The position numbers and the translations under genes were made by a program. Source: Nakamurella silvestris (GTDB taxonomy: Bacteria > Actinomycetota > Actinomycetes > Mycobacteriales > Nakamurellaceae). Taken from it: a DNA stretch of 35,147 nucleotides. Of this stretch, positions 20,881 to 29,653 are shown piece by piece. The notes below the pieces were generated by a model. That model was given only the letters and a program-made list of their open reading frames with translations. It made no database searches and was not told the origin of the DNA. The stretch lies in the NCBI GenBank assembly GCA_003576535.1, contig QXCQ01000190.1:10220-45366 (forward strand), read 5' to 3'. Every line of letters starts with the position of its first letter. The first letter of the stretch is position 1.

Positions 20881-21363
20881 ATGACCGAGAACCCGTTCCC
20901 CGAGGCCCTGACCACCGTCCTGGACGGCGCGGTGATCGACCACGTCGGGATCGCCGTCCCGGATCTGGACCGGGCGATCGCCTTCCACACCGGGGTCCTG
21001 GGCGGGCGGCTCACCCACCGGGAGACCAACGTCGAGCAGGGCGTGGAGGAGGCGATGATCGCCTTCGGGCCGACCGACGACGCGGGCGGACCGGGCACCC
21101 AGATCCAGCTGCTGGCCCCCCTGACCCCGGAGTCCCCCATCGCCCGGTTCATCGACCGCAGCGGGCCCGGTCTGCAACAGCTCGCCTTCCGGGTCGTCGA
21201 CGTGGAGAAGGCCGCAGCCGCCCTGACGGCCGCCGGCTTACGGCTGCTCTACCCCGAGCCGCGGCGTGGGACCGCCGACTCGCGGATCAATTTCATCCAT
21301 CCGAAGGACACCGGCGGCGTGTTGGTCGAATTGGTCCAGCCTGCCCCTGTTCATCAGGGGTGA
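20881..21363 (+). CDS. mce: Methylmalonyl-CoA epimerase
   Basis: The enzyme interconverts (R)- and (S)-methylmalonyl-CoA between propionyl-CoA carboxylase and methylmalonyl-CoA mutase. The 160-residue VOC-fold protein aligns along its length with the family: [36 protein letters not shown] and VLVELVQP. By spacing to the Propionibacterium shermanii enzyme, the metal ligands are H21, Q74, position 100 and E150. Position 100 is Gln in GLQQLAFRV, where the P. shermanii enzyme has His. I recall this substitution in other actinobacterial homologues, so activity is likely kept. TACCAT lies 8 nt before the ATG and may be the -10 of a leaderless transcript. Confidence 0.9.
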   Translation: MTENPFPEALTTVLDGAVIDHVGIAVPDLDRAIAFHTGVLGGRLTHRETNVEQGVEEAMIAFGPTDDAGGPGTQIQLLAPLTPESPIARFIDRSGPGLQQLAFRVVDVEKAAAALTAAGLRLLYPEPRRGTADSRINFIHPKDTGGVLVELVQPAPVHQG

Positions 21364-21435
21364 TTCGGCGATTGTGACGCGACGGGCCCGTGTACTTGAC
21401 GCCGACCTGTCATGGGTACGTGGGACCATGGAGCC

Positions 21436-22647
21436 ATGACGAGTGGGCAGTGGCTTCCGCAACAAGCATCCTTCGAACTGGTACGACGCGGGTACTCCCC
21501 GGAGCAGGTGAACGAGTTCCTCGACCGCACCGAATACGACCTGCGCATCATCACGGCAGATCGTGATTCGGCGAACCAACGGGTCAGTGAACTGAGCGGG
21601 CAGATGGCCGCCGTCCGGGCCGAGGTGGACGAACTCCGGACCCAGCTGGACCGGACGGCCCTGGAACCGACTTCCATGGTGGGCCTGTCCGATCGGATGC
21701 AGCGGATGATCCGCCTCGCCGAGGAGGAGGCCGCGGAGATCCGGGCCAGCGGTGAGCAGGACATCATCCGCGCCCGCGCCGCCCTGGAGTCCGGACAACA
21801 GGATCTCGCCGACGAGCGGGCCGCCTTCGACGCCGAGCGCAAGGAGATCCGCCAGCAGCTCAACGACCAGGTCCGTGAGCTGATCGCCGCCGCCACCACC
21901 GAGTCCGAGCGCAAGCGGTCGGAGGCCGACCAGGAGGCAGCGGCCACCGTCGGGGCCGCGCAGGCCACCGCCACCCGGCTGACCGAGGAGGCGACCGCCG
22001 AGCGGGAGCGACTCGACGCCGAATCGGCCTCCCATCGTCAGCAGACCGAGATCGACGCCGCCCAGATCCTGGGTGATGCCCAGGCCGGTGCGTTGCGGTT
22101 GATCACCGAGGCCCAGGCCGAGGCCGAACGCCTCGTCAGCACCGCGCAGGCGAAGGCCGATGCCCTCGACGCCGATTCGCTGGCGATCCGCAACGCCGAG
22201 GAGGAGGACTTCGAGATCGCGATCGCGGCCAAGCGCCAGGAGGCGCACCAGACCATCGCCGATCGCGAAGAGGAGTCCCAGGCCACCGCGGAGCGTCTCG
22301 TCGCCGACGCGAAGGCGCACTCCCAGCACCTGGTCCAGGAGGCCTCCGCCCGGTCCCAGGCGATGGTCGCCCATGCCACCGCCGAGGCCTACCGCCGGGT
22401 CGAGGAGGCCGATCAGGCCGTGATCAGCTTGACGGCCCTTCGCCGGTCGGTGGCCGGCCAGCTCGCCGGGATCCTGCCGCAGATCGACCAGATCCGACAG
22501 ATCGCCACCGAGGGGGTCAATTCGGTTGACCCGTTGCCGGCCGAACCGGGTCGCCCGGTGGCCGAGGACTTCCACCCGGACGTCGCCGACGAGTTCGATC
22601 CGGCCGATCTGCCCGCAGAAGAGCCCGCTGAGGCCGCCACCCGCTAG
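21436..22647 (+). CDS. DivIVA-domain coiled-coil protein (Scy/FilP-like)
   Basis: This is a 403-residue protein. The N-terminus SFELVRRGYSPEQVNEFLDR is the DivIVA-type membrane-curvature domain. It is followed by about 300 residues of almost unbroken alpha-helical coiled coil rich in Ala, Glu, Gln and Arg (EEEAAEIRASGEQDIIRARA and similar) and a short acidic tail. This architecture fits actinobacterial polar-growth scaffolds such as Wag31/DivIVA relatives, Scy and FilP. It is longer than classical DivIVA and lacks the usual second domain. The ATG at 21436 was chosen; ATG 21412 would add eight residues. It converges on an ABC exporter operon with a strong hairpin between. Confidence 0.8.
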   Translation: MTSGQWLPQQASFELVRRGYSPEQVNEFLDRTEYDLRIITADRDSANQRVSELSGQMAAVRAEVDELRTQLDRTALEPTSMVGLSDRMQRMIRLAEEEAAEIRASGEQDIIRARAALESGQQDLADERAAFDAERKEIRQQLNDQVRELIAAATTESERKRSEADQEAAATVGAAQATATRLTEEATAERERLDAESASHRQQTEIDAAQILGDAQAGALRLITEAQAEAERLVSTAQAKADALDADSLAIRNAEEEDFEIAIAAKRQEAHQTIADREEESQATAERLVADAKAHSQHLVQEASARSQAMVAHATAEAYRRVEEADQAVISLTALRRSVAGQLAGILPQIDQIRQIATEGVNSVDPLPAEPGRPVAEDFHPDVADEFDPADLPAEEPAEAATR

Positions 22648-22654
22648 ACCCTCC

Positions 22655-22707
22655 CCGCGAGTGGACCTCCACACCCCAGATTGTGGGGTGTGGAGGTCCA
22701 CTCGCGG
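22655..22707. terminator. 24-bp perfect-stem hairpin between convergent genes
   Basis: Bases 22655-22678 (starting CCGCGAGTGG) are exactly complementary to 22684-22707 around the 5-nt loop GATTG. The structure lies midway between the DivIVA-like stop (22647) and the permease stop (22715). It would form in both transcripts, so a bidirectional terminator is the simplest reading. It shares no sequence with the 62-bp family. Confidence 0.75.
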
Positions 22708-22714
22708 AGGTGAA

Positions 22715-24307
22715 TCAGACCCGGTCGCCGGCCGAGACCTGGTGCAGGATCTCCGGACCGGACTCGTAGTACTTGTCGGCGCCGATCTCGATCAGCCGCT
22801 GCAGGATCACCAGTCCCAGCACCACCCCGACCACCAACGCGGCCCAGCCCCACACGGCGCCCTGGTAGTGACCGACCAGCGTGAGCGCGGCCGCCGGGAG
22901 TGCGACGGCGATCCCACCACCCATGACGGCCAGGGAGGCACCGCCGCTGCGGCCCTTCTGCCCCGGTGCCGCCGAGGCGAACATGGAGGAGCGCGACTGC
23001 GGCACCCCGTACGGCAGGGCGGCGGACAGCCAGCAGGCGAAGCCCGCCGAGCCGAGCATCGCACCGAGGTTGATGCCCAACGCCCCCGGAAGCAGATCCA
23101 GGTCGGAGCGGATGACGGCGAAGAACAGCGTCGCGAGCACCACGACCACCACACCGGGGATGAGCGCGACCACCGCATGGCCGCGGATCTCGTCCCGGTA
23201 CTTCGACCGGTCCCCGGACATCACCAGGTGCAGCCACAGGCCCGACCCGTCCAGGGCGAGCTGGTTCGCCGCCTGCAGGCCCATCATCAGCCCGCCGAAG
23301 GCGACGGCGAACAGTGCGCCGTGACCGCTCTGGATCACCAGGAACGGCCAGCCGAAGGCCATGGCGATCGACACCAGCCAGGAGATCCGGCGCATCGGGT
23401 CCCGCCAGATCAGCAGGACGTCCCGTGCCGCGACCACACCGGCCACGTTGGTGGCCCGGCGGCCGAGGGCCCCGAACTCCGCCGAGGAGGAGGACGGACT
23501 GGAGGACTCGGTCATGCTCGAACCCGATTCCAAGGTCCTGGTCAGGGCCTTCATCCACCAGAACAGGGCAAGGCCCAGCCCGGCGAGGACGATCAGCACC
23601 GCCACTGCGGCCTGTGCCCAGTCGCCCTCGTCCACCAGACCCGGGATCCGGGCCAGGGCTCCGGGCGGGAACCAGCCGAGGGTGTGGGTGACCTTGACCA
23701 GACCGTCGTAGAAACCCTCCCCTTCGGACCGGCCGAGCAAGGAGGACGCGAGCATGTACAGGACGAAAAGGCCGAAGCCGACCAGCATGCCCAGGTCACG
23801 GCCGCGTCGGCTGTTCATCAGGGAGGCCATGGCGGTCGACGCCGCCCGGGAGACGACCACACACAACAGCAGCTGCACCAGCACACAGACGACCGCCAGG
23901 GGCAGCATCGACCAGCTCGTGGACAGGGCCACCGCGATCGCCAGCAACCAGATCAGGTTCACCAGGGGCAACCAGCCGATCAGAGAGGTCACCGTCAGAC
24001 CGCGGATCAACGTCCCACGGCGCAACGGCAACAGGGCGAACCGGTGCGGGTCGACGGTCTCGTCGAGCCCGAAGGCGACCAGCGGCGCGACCACCCAGGA
24101 GATCAACTGCAGGGTCATCATCAGGATGGCGACCACCCGCGCGGTCTCCGGGTAGGGCCGGGAGGTGGTGATCCCGAAGGCGATGAACCCCACCAGGGCC
24201 AGCACCACCACGAACCCGAGCAGCAGCCAGGGCCGCCGGGACTTCTGCACGGCGCGCAGCCGCCCGAGCAGCAGATGCCATTTCAGTCCTGCGAAGACCG
24301 CAACCAC
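22715..24307 (-). CDS. ABC exporter membrane protein (large permease)
   Basis: The 530-residue membrane protein has roughly a dozen hydrophobic segments in two halves. They are separated by a Ser-rich cytoplasmic linker (SSSPSSSS, near residue 270) and an arginine-rich stretch VLLIWRDPMRRISW. It resembles the large transporter permeases of actinobacteria that pair with a single ATPase. The GTG at 24307 was chosen because AGGGGGG lies 6 nt upstream; the frame stays open further upstream but overlaps the ATPase gene. With this start the two genes overlap by 25 bp, which implies translational coupling. The substrate is unknown. Confidence 0.85.
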   Translation of the reverse strand: MVAVFAGLKWHLLLGRLRAVQKSRRPWLLLGFVVVLALVGFIAFGITTSRPYPETARVVAILMMTLQLISWVVAPLVAFGLDETVDPHRFALLPLRRGTLIRGLTVTSLIGWLPLVNLIWLLAIAVALSTSWSMLPLAVVCVLVQLLLCVVVSRAASTAMASLMNSRRGRDLGMLVGFGLFVLYMLASSLLGRSEGEGFYDGLVKVTHTLGWFPPGALARIPGLVDEGDWAQAAVAVLIVLAGLGLALFWWMKALTRTLESGSSMTESSSPSSSSAEFGALGRRATNVAGVVAARDVLLIWRDPMRRISWLVSIAMAFGWPFLVIQSGHGALFAVAFGGLMMGLQAANQLALDGSGLWLHLVMSGDRSKYRDEIRGHAVVALIPGVVVVVLATLFFAVIRSDLDLLPGALGINLGAMLGSAGFACWLSAALPYGVPQSRSSMFASAAPGQKGRSGGASLAVMGGGIAVALPAAALTLVGHYQGAVWGWAALVVGVVLGLVILQRLIEIGADKYYESGPEILHQVSAGDRV

Positions 24308-25125
24308 GACAGACCCCCCTCGGCCAGCTCGTCGGCACCGACCAGGTGCATGAACGCATCGTCCAGGGTCGCCGACCCGCCGCGGACCTGGGCCACCGGC
24401 CCGGCCGCGATGATCTGGCCACGGGCCATCACCGCCACGTGGTCGCACAGCTCCTCGACCAGGGCCATCACGTGGCTGGAGAGGATCACCGTGCCGCCGC
24501 CCTGGGTGAACCGGGTCAACACGGTCCGGATGACGCGAGCAGACACCGGATCCACCGCTTCCAGCGGTTCGTCGAGCAGGAGCACCCGCGGGGAGTGCAG
24601 CAGTGCCGCCGCGAGGGTGATCTTCTTACGCATACCCGTCGAGTAGTCGGCCACGAGTTTGTTCCCCGCGTCGGCAAGGTCCAGTACCTTCAGCAGTTCG
24701 TCGGCCCTGGACCTGACCTCGGCGACCGGGATGCCGCGGAAGCGGCCCATGTACATCAGGAGCTCGCGCCCGGAGAGCCGTTCGAACAACCGGAGCCCGT
24801 CCGGCAGCACGCCCATCCGGGCCTTGGCCCGCACCGGGTCACGCCAGACGTCGGCACCGTCGATGTAGATCCGTCCCGCGTCCGGCCGGAGCAGCCCCGT
24901 CACCATCGACAAGGTCGTGGTCTTGCCTGCCCCGTTCGGCCCGACCAGCCCGAAGAACGAGCCGACCGGGACGTCCAGGGTGATGTTGTCGACCGCCGCC
25001 TTGTCCCCGTACCGCTTCTGCAGACCGCGGATGGCCAGGGCGTTGCCGGCGACCGACGGGTCGACCGTGTCCTCGCCCGGGTAGGCGACGAGCGGCCGGC
25101 CCGATGCGGATGTTGGTTCAGTCAT
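24283..25125 (-). CDS. ABC transporter ATP-binding protein
   Basis: The 280-residue ATPase has Walker A GPNGAGKTTT, Walker B RVLLLDEPLEAVDP and H-loop LSSHVMALVEE. The signature is YSTGMRKK in place of LSGGQ, a variant common in exporters of the YxlF/EcsA type. A disordered N-terminal tail of about 25 residues precedes the domain. It forms one transporter with the overlapping permease downstream. The gene follows the alpha/beta hydrolase by 61 bp on the opposite side; whether it belongs to the rpsB-cdsA transcription unit is unclear. Confidence 0.92.
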   Translation of the reverse strand: MTEPTSASGRPLVAYPGEDTVDPSVAGNALAIRGLQKRYGDKAAVDNITLDVPVGSFFGLVGPNGAGKTTTLSMVTGLLRPDAGRIYIDGADVWRDPVRAKARMGVLPDGLRLFERLSGRELLMYMGRFRGIPVAEVRSRADELLKVLDLADAGNKLVADYSTGMRKKITLAAALLHSPRVLLLDEPLEAVDPVSARVIRTVLTRFTQGGGTVILSSHVMALVEELCDHVAVMARGQIIAAGPVAQVRGGSATLDDAFMHLVGADELAEGGLSWLRSSQD

Positions 25126-25186
25126 GGACGATCCCCGTTTCGTATGGTGTCGAACGCATCCTCGGTACTTCCGTTACCCAGACTAT

Positions 25187-25960
25187 TCACAGACCCGATG
25201 CCGACCACCACTCGGTGACGGCGGCGGCGAAGGCCGCCGGGGCCTCGGCGGCCGCCAGGTGCCCGGCCCCGTCGATGACGACCAGCGTCGATCCGGGGGT
25301 GGCATCGGCCATGGCCTCGGCCCGGTCCAGGCCGGTGACCTGGTCCTGGGAACCGACGACCACCAGCACCGGGACCCGGCAGCCGGCCAGCACCTCGAAG
25401 GAGTCGGGCCGGTCGGCCATGGCCCGCTGCGCCCAGGCGATCGCCGCGGGCGACTGGGAGCCGGCGTACAGCGCGAGCAGCTCCGCCGTGTCCGGGGCGG
25501 TCCCCGGGGCGACCAGTCCGGCCACCACGGCCGCAGCCGGCCGGACGTCGCCGGAGTCGGCGGCGGCGGCGGCGTCCAGGCGAACCTGCCGTGCCTCGTC
25601 GGTGTCGGCGTCGGCCTTGGTGTCGGCCAGGATCAGGCCGGCCAGCCGGTGCGGGTACCGGGCCAACAGGTTCATCACGACGTACCCGCCCAGGGACACC
25701 CCGCCGACGACGGCACGGTCGATCCCGTAGCTGTCCAGCAGATCGATGACGTCATCGGCCAGGACGTCGAGGGAAGGATGCGGCACCCGTCCGTCGTGAT
25801 GGATCAACGGTTGTTCGCCGAACCCACGGAAGTCCGGGGCGAAGGTCTGGCCCGGCAGCGGATGGCTGTCCGGCACTCCCAGGCCGTCGAAAATCCGGTG
25901 GTCGAAGGGGAAGGCGTGGAGCAGAACCAGGGGCGGCGATGCCGTGGAGGGGGATGCCAT
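25187..25960 (-). CDS. Alpha/beta hydrolase
   Basis: The 257-residue protein has the hydrolase fold: the oxyanion strand LVLLHAFPFDHRIF, the nucleophile elbow GGVSLGGY (Ser), and a late DGAGHLAAAE carrying the catalytic His. An acid in VVGSQDQVTG would complete the triad. The sequence is close to the 3-oxoadipate enol-lactonase/epoxide-hydrolase branch, but the substrate cannot be named. The ATG at 25960 has GGAGG 8 nt upstream and begins directly before the first strand; the longer frame to 26059 adds low-complexity residues. It lies 43 bp after the small zinc-binding gene. Confidence 0.88.
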   Translation of the reverse strand: MASPSTASPPLVLLHAFPFDHRIFDGLGVPDSHPLPGQTFAPDFRGFGEQPLIHHDGRVPHPSLDVLADDVIDLLDSYGIDRAVVGGVSLGGYVVMNLLARYPHRLAGLILADTKADADTDEARQVRLDAAAAADSGDVRPAAAVVAGLVAPGTAPDTAELLALYAGSQSPAAIAWAQRAMADRPDSFEVLAGCRVPVLVVVGSQDQVTGLDRAEAMADATPGSTLVVIDGAGHLAAAEAPAAFAAAVTEWWSASGL

Positions 25961-26003
25961 CACCGGATCCTCCCACGCGGGTGGCGGCTCCCCCGGCGTC
26001 ACC

Positions 26004-26312
26004 TCAGGCGAGTTGCCGCTGCCAGCAACCGGAATGCCAGTGCCGACGTTCGGAGACACCGGTGGCCGACCAGCCGTCCTCGACCATGTTCTGCGGCCAG
26101 GCGACCACGTGGGCCGTCCCGGGACGGATCTCCTGCTGGCAGTGCGGGCAGCGGTAGGCCTTCACCGCCTGCTGACCCGGCACGGTCCGCACCAGATAAG
26201 GGCCGCGGTAGGTGTGCGCGACGGCGGCGTGGCCGACACCGGTCCACCCGCCCTGGTCGGCGGGATCCGGATCCGACCCGGACCTCGGGCCGGGACGATT
26301 ACGGCGTGGCAT
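26004..26312 (-). CDS. Small conserved actinobacterial protein with zinc-binding motif
   Basis: This is a 102-residue protein. A disordered basic N-terminus (PRRNRPGPRSGSDPDP) precedes a compact core with YRCPHCQQEI (C55, C58) and later ERRHWHSGCW (H91 or H93, C96), arranged as a plausible CxxC...HxxxxC zinc site. Between them is GTAHVVAWPQ. I recognise this as a small family conserved in actinobacteria, sometimes annotated vaguely as ATP/GTP-binding, although no P-loop is present. No function is known to me. It follows cdsA by 23 bp, so it may be cotranscribed with the translation and phospholipid genes. Confidence 0.8.
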   Translation of the reverse strand: MPRRNRPGPRSGSDPDPADQGGWTGVGHAAVAHTYRGPYLVRTVPGQQAVKAYRCPHCQQEIRPGTAHVVAWPQNMVEDGWSATGVSERRHWHSGCWQRQLA

Positions 26313-26335
26313 CTGTGGTTCCCGGACCGCGGGGA

Positions 26336-27199
26336 TCAGATCGCGGCGAGGGCGGTCAGCAGCAGCCAGGCGACCACGGCAGATGGCAGCAGAGAATCCA
26401 TCCGGTCCATCACCCCGCCGTGGCCGGGCAGCAGTGTGCCCATGTCCTTGACCCCGATATCGCGTTTGATCATCGACTCGATCAGGTCGCCGAGGGTGGC
26501 CACCACCGCGATGACCGCGCCGAGGACGACACCGTGCCACCACGGGTCGTCGAGCATCAGGGACACCGAGAGGGCGCCGCCGATCATGGCGGTCAGCACC
26601 GAACCGCTGAATCCTTCCCAGCTCTTCTTCGGTGAGATCTTCGGGGCCATCGGGTGTTTGCCGAACAACACCCCGGCGATGTATCCGCCGGTGTCCGAGC
26701 AGACGACCACGATGATGAAGGTCAGAACCCGGAAATGGCCGTCCGAAGGTGCCACCAGCAGGGTGGCGAAACTGGCGAACAGTCCCACGTAGGTGATGAC
26801 GAAGATCGAGGCGGAGACGTCCCGGAGGTAACCGTCCTGGCCACCCGGCAGCCGCCAGACCATACAGGCCAGGGCCGTCAGCACCACGCCGATGATCTGG
26901 GCCTCGTGGCCCCACGGCCAGGTGGCGACGATCGTCGCGGCCGTGCCGACCACCAACGGGATCCAGCTGATCCGGATCCCGCGGGCGGCCAGCAGTGTCC
27001 CCTTGAGTTCCCAGATCGAGGCGACGGCCGCAGCAACGACCACACCGACGAAGATCTGCCGGACCGTGAACAACGAGACGATCAGGATCGCCCCGAGTCC
27101 CAGACCGACGCCGATGGCCATCGGCAGGTTCCGCCCGGCCCGGGACGGGGACGCGGGGGGCGTTGAGGGGGCCGACGGATCGGCGGGGACACCTGTCAT
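26336..27199 (-). CDS. cdsA: Phosphatidate cytidylyltransferase
   Basis: CdsA makes CDP-diacylglycerol from phosphatidate and CTP, the precursor of anionic phospholipids. The 287-residue integral membrane protein has about seven or eight hydrophobic segments. The family signature near the C-terminus is intact (KRDIGVKDMG followed by LLPGHGGVMDRMDS), as is CSDTGGYIAG with its conserved Asp. A Pro/Ser-rich cytoplasmic N-terminus of about 25 residues precedes the first helix. Its ATG overlaps the frr stop (TGATG). The frr-cdsA pairing is conserved in bacteria. Confidence 0.95.
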   Translation of the reverse strand: MTGVPADPSAPSTPPASPSRAGRNLPMAIGVGLGLGAILIVSLFTVRQIFVGVVVAAAVASIWELKGTLLAARGIRISWIPLVVGTAATIVATWPWGHEAQIIGVVLTALACMVWRLPGGQDGYLRDVSASIFVITYVGLFASFATLLVAPSDGHFRVLTFIIVVVCSDTGGYIAGVLFGKHPMAPKISPKKSWEGFSGSVLTAMIGGALSVSLMLDDPWWHGVVLGAVIAVVATLGDLIESMIKRDIGVKDMGTLLPGHGGVMDRMDSLLPSAVVAWLLLTALAAI

Positions 27200-27756
27200 C
27201 AGACTTCGAGCAGCTCGGCTTCCTTGTGCTTCACCAGTTCGTCGATCACGGCGACGTACTTGTCGGTGAGGGCCTGCAGTTCCTTCTCGGCGCGGGCGCC
27301 TTCGTCCTCGCCGGCCTCGCCGTCCTTCACGATCTTCTCGATCTCTTCCTTCGTCTTGCGGCGCGCGTTGCGCACCGAGACCTTGGCGTCCTCGCCCTTG
27401 CTGCGGGCGGTCTTGCCGAGCTCGCGACGACGCTCCTCGGTGAGCTGCGGGAAGACGATCCGGATGACGGTGCCGTCATTACCGGGGTTGACGCCGAGAT
27501 CGGAGTCACGGATGGCCTTCTCGATCGCGCCGAGGACACTCATGTCGTAGGGCTTGATCACCGCCATCCGGGCCTCGGGGATGTTGATGGCGGCCATCTG
27601 CGTCAACGGGGTGGGTGCGCCGTAGTAGTCGACGTTGACCCGGGCGAACATGTTCGGGTTCGCCCGACCCGTGCGCAGGGTCGCCAGATCGTCCTTGGCC
27701 GAGCTGACTGCCTTTTCCATTTTCTCCTCGGCTTCGAGAAGGGCTTCGTCGATCAT
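27199..27756 (-). CDS. frr: Ribosome recycling factor
   Basis: RRF splits post-termination ribosomes with EF-G. The 185-residue length is exactly typical. Recognisable blocks are [14 protein letters not shown] near the N-terminus, [33 protein letters not shown] and the C-terminal helix [21 protein letters not shown]. The ATG at 27756 has a strong GGAGGTAGG ribosome-binding site. It sits between pyrH and cdsA in the standard order. Confidence 0.97.
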   Translation of the reverse strand: MIDEALLEAEEKMEKAVSSAKDDLATLRTGRANPNMFARVNVDYYGAPTPLTQMAAINIPEARMAVIKPYDMSVLGAIEKAIRDSDLGVNPGNDGTVIRIVFPQLTEERRRELGKTARSKGEDAKVSVRNARRKTKEEIEKIVKDGEAGEDEGARAEKELQALTDKYVAVIDELVKHKEAELLEV

Positions 27757-27821
27757 TTTCCTACCTCCGGGACACGGATCGGGGTACTGCACGAACTGAT
27801 GGGGCTGGTCGGACCAGCATG

Positions 27822-28574
27822 TCAGGGAGTGGCGACCAGGGTGCCGATGGCCTCGCCGCCGACCGCGCGGGCGATGTTGCCGTCCGTCAGCAGGTTGAAG
27901 ACGATGATCGGCATCCGGTTGTCCATGCACAGGCTGAAGGCGGTGGCGTCGGCGACCTTGAGGCCGCGTTCGAGCACTTCACGATGGGTGATCTCGGCGA
28001 ACATCTTCGCATCGGGGACCACCCGCGGGTCGGCGTCGAAGACTCCGTCCACGGCCTTGGCCATCAGGACCGCCTCGGCGTCGATCTCCAGGGCGCGCTG
28101 GGCGGCGGTGGTGTCGGTGGAGAAGTAGGGCATTCCCACACCGGCGCCGAAGATGACGACACGGCCCTTCTCCAGATGACGGACGGCCTTGCGGGGGATG
28201 TACGGTTCGGCGACCTGGCCCATGGTGATGGCGGTCTGCACGCGGGTGTCGAGGTCCTGTTCGCGTTCCAGGAAGTCCTGCAGGGCAAGGCAGTTCATGA
28301 CGGTGCCGAGCATGCCCATGTAGTCGGAGCGGGCGCGGTCCATCCCGCGCTCCTGCAGCTGCGCGCCGCGGAAGAAGTTCCCGCCGCCGATGACGATCGC
28401 GACCTGGGTGCCGGAACGGGCGACCTCGGCGACCTGTCTGGCCACGGCGGACACCACGACCGGGTCGACGCCCACTTCCCCGCCGCCGAACATCTCACCG
28501 CCGAGCTTGAGGACCACTCGCTTGAAGGGACGGCGGACCTGGGGCTGATCTTCGGAACCGTGCTGCACGGACAC
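27822..28574 (-). CDS. pyrH: Uridylate (UMP) kinase
   Basis: PyrH phosphorylates UMP to UDP and is the entry point for pyrimidine nucleotides. The bacterial hexameric family is recognised by [40 protein letters not shown] and [10 protein letters not shown]. With the GTG at 28574 the protein has 250 residues. That start has AGAGGTGA about 5 nt upstream; GTG 28583 and GTG 28568 are alternatives. The 202-bp gap to tsf contains a strong hairpin and an 18-bp tandem repeat, so pyrH may also have its own promoter. Confidence 0.95.
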   Translation of the reverse strand: MSVQHGSEDQPQVRRPFKRVVLKLGGEMFGGGEVGVDPVVVSAVARQVAEVARSGTQVAIVIGGGNFFRGAQLQERGMDRARSDYMGMLGTVMNCLALQDFLEREQDLDTRVQTAITMGQVAEPYIPRKAVRHLEKGRVVIFGAGVGMPYFSTDTTAAQRALEIDAEAVLMAKAVDGVFDADPRVVPDAKMFAEITHREVLERGLKVADATAFSLCMDNRMPIIVFNLLTDGNIARAVGGEAIGTLVATP

Positions 28575-28617
28575 GACAGTCACCTCTCGTGAGCGAATGT
28601 TGGAGAAAGCGTTCTGG

Positions 28618-28689
28618 TACTGCGGGTGACTCGGGTACTGCGGGTGACTCGGGCACTGCGGGTGACTCGGGCACTGCTGGTGATTCCGA
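28618..28689. repeat. 18-bp tandem repeat, about four units, upstream of pyrH
   Basis: The unit (T/C)ACTGCGGGTGACTCGGG occurs at 28618-28635, 28636-28653 and 28654-28671, with a diverged fourth copy at 28672-28689. It lies in the tsf-pyrH spacer, about 45 bp upstream of the pyrH start. It is untranslated as far as I can tell. Copy number probably varies between strains. Confidence 0.9.
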
Positions 28690-28726
28690 CTCCCGGCCGC
28701 GATGGGATCCGGGAGGGAATACAGGT

Positions 28727-28770
28727 CGGGGCCGGTGCGGCACACCCGTGGGTGTGCCGCACCGGCCCCG
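28727..28770 (-). terminator. 21-bp perfect-arm hairpin after tsf
   Basis: Bases 28727-28747 are exactly complementary to 28750-28770, leaving only two bases between the arms (a four-base loop once one pair opens). It starts six bases after the tsf stop. It is very GC-rich and lacks a clear T-tract, so it may terminate only part of the rpsB-tsf transcription or protect the 3' end. Confidence 0.7.
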
Positions 28771-28776
28771 AACCGA

Positions 28777-29589
28777 TCAGGCTGTGCCGACCTCGAAGCG
28801 GGCGAAGGCGGTGACGGTGACGCCTGCCTCCTCCAGCACCTTGCCGACGGTCTTCTTGGAGTCGCGGACCGAGGACTGCTCGGTCAGGACCGACTCCTTG
28901 TAGAAACCGGTGACGCGGCCTTCGACGATCTTGGGCAGTGCCGCTTCCGGCTTGCCCTCCTCGCGTGCGGTGGCCTCGGCGACCCGCTTCTCCGACTCGA
29001 TGATCTCGGCCGGGATCTCGTCACGGGTGACGTACTTGGCCTTGAGCGAGGCGATCTGCAGGGCAGCGCCACGAGCGGCTTCGGCGTCGTCACCGGTGTA
29101 GTTGACGAGGACACCGATCGCCGGCGGCAGATCCGCCGAGCGCTTGTGCAGGTACACAGCCGTGTTGCCGTCGAACTTGGCGACACGGTTGAGGACCAGC
29201 TTCTCGCCGATACGGGCGGTCAGCGCGGCGATGGCCTCTTCGACGGTTCCGTCGCCCAGCGGGGCGGCCAGAACGGCCTCGACGGTGCCTTCGACACCGG
29301 CGGCGACCTCGGCGACCTGGTTCGCCAGGGCCTGGAAGGCCTCGTTCTTGGCGACGAAGTCGGTCTCCGAGTTGAGCTCGATCAGGGCGTTGCCGCTGGC
29401 GGCGACCATACCCTCGGCCGTCGTACGCTCGGCGCGCTTGCCGGCGTCCTTGGCACCCTTGATACGCAGGATCTCGATGGCCTTGTCGTAATCGCCGTCG
29501 GTCTCTTCGAGAGCCTTCTTGCAATCCATGAATCCGGCTCCGGTCAACTCCCGGAGCTTCTTGACTTCAGCAGCGCTGTAATTCGCCAT
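28777..29589 (-). CDS. tsf: Elongation factor Ts
   Basis: EF-Ts is the nucleotide exchange factor of EF-Tu. The 270-residue protein begins with the conserved UBA-like region ([21 protein letters not shown]) and contains the exchange motif [18 protein letters not shown]. The C-terminal module ends [23 protein letters not shown]. The length and single-core architecture match other actinobacteria. The gene lies 64 bp after rpsB; a small hairpin TGAGGC-GGGAA-GCCTCA (29640-29656) overlaps the rpsB stop and may tune readthrough. Confidence 0.97.
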   Translation of the reverse strand: MANYSAAEVKKLRELTGAGFMDCKKALEETDGDYDKAIEILRIKGAKDAGKRAERTTAEGMVAASGNALIELNSETDFVAKNEAFQALANQVAEVAAGVEGTVEAVLAAPLGDGTVEEAIAALTARIGEKLVLNRVAKFDGNTAVYLHKRSADLPPAIGVLVNYTGDDAEAARGAALQIASLKAKYVTRDEIPAEIIESEKRVAEATAREEGKPEAALPKIVEGRVTGFYKESVLTEQSSVRDSKKTVGKVLEEAGVTVTAFARFEVGTA

Positions 29590-29653
29590 TGTCGGCGGGG
29601 TCCTATCTTCTAGATCTGCGAGCGGGACCGAATGCGGGATGAGGCGGGAAGCC

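Noticed and set aside
28618-28689. CRISPR array
   Set aside because: The repeats are 18 bp and directly adjoining, with no spacers and no cas genes.
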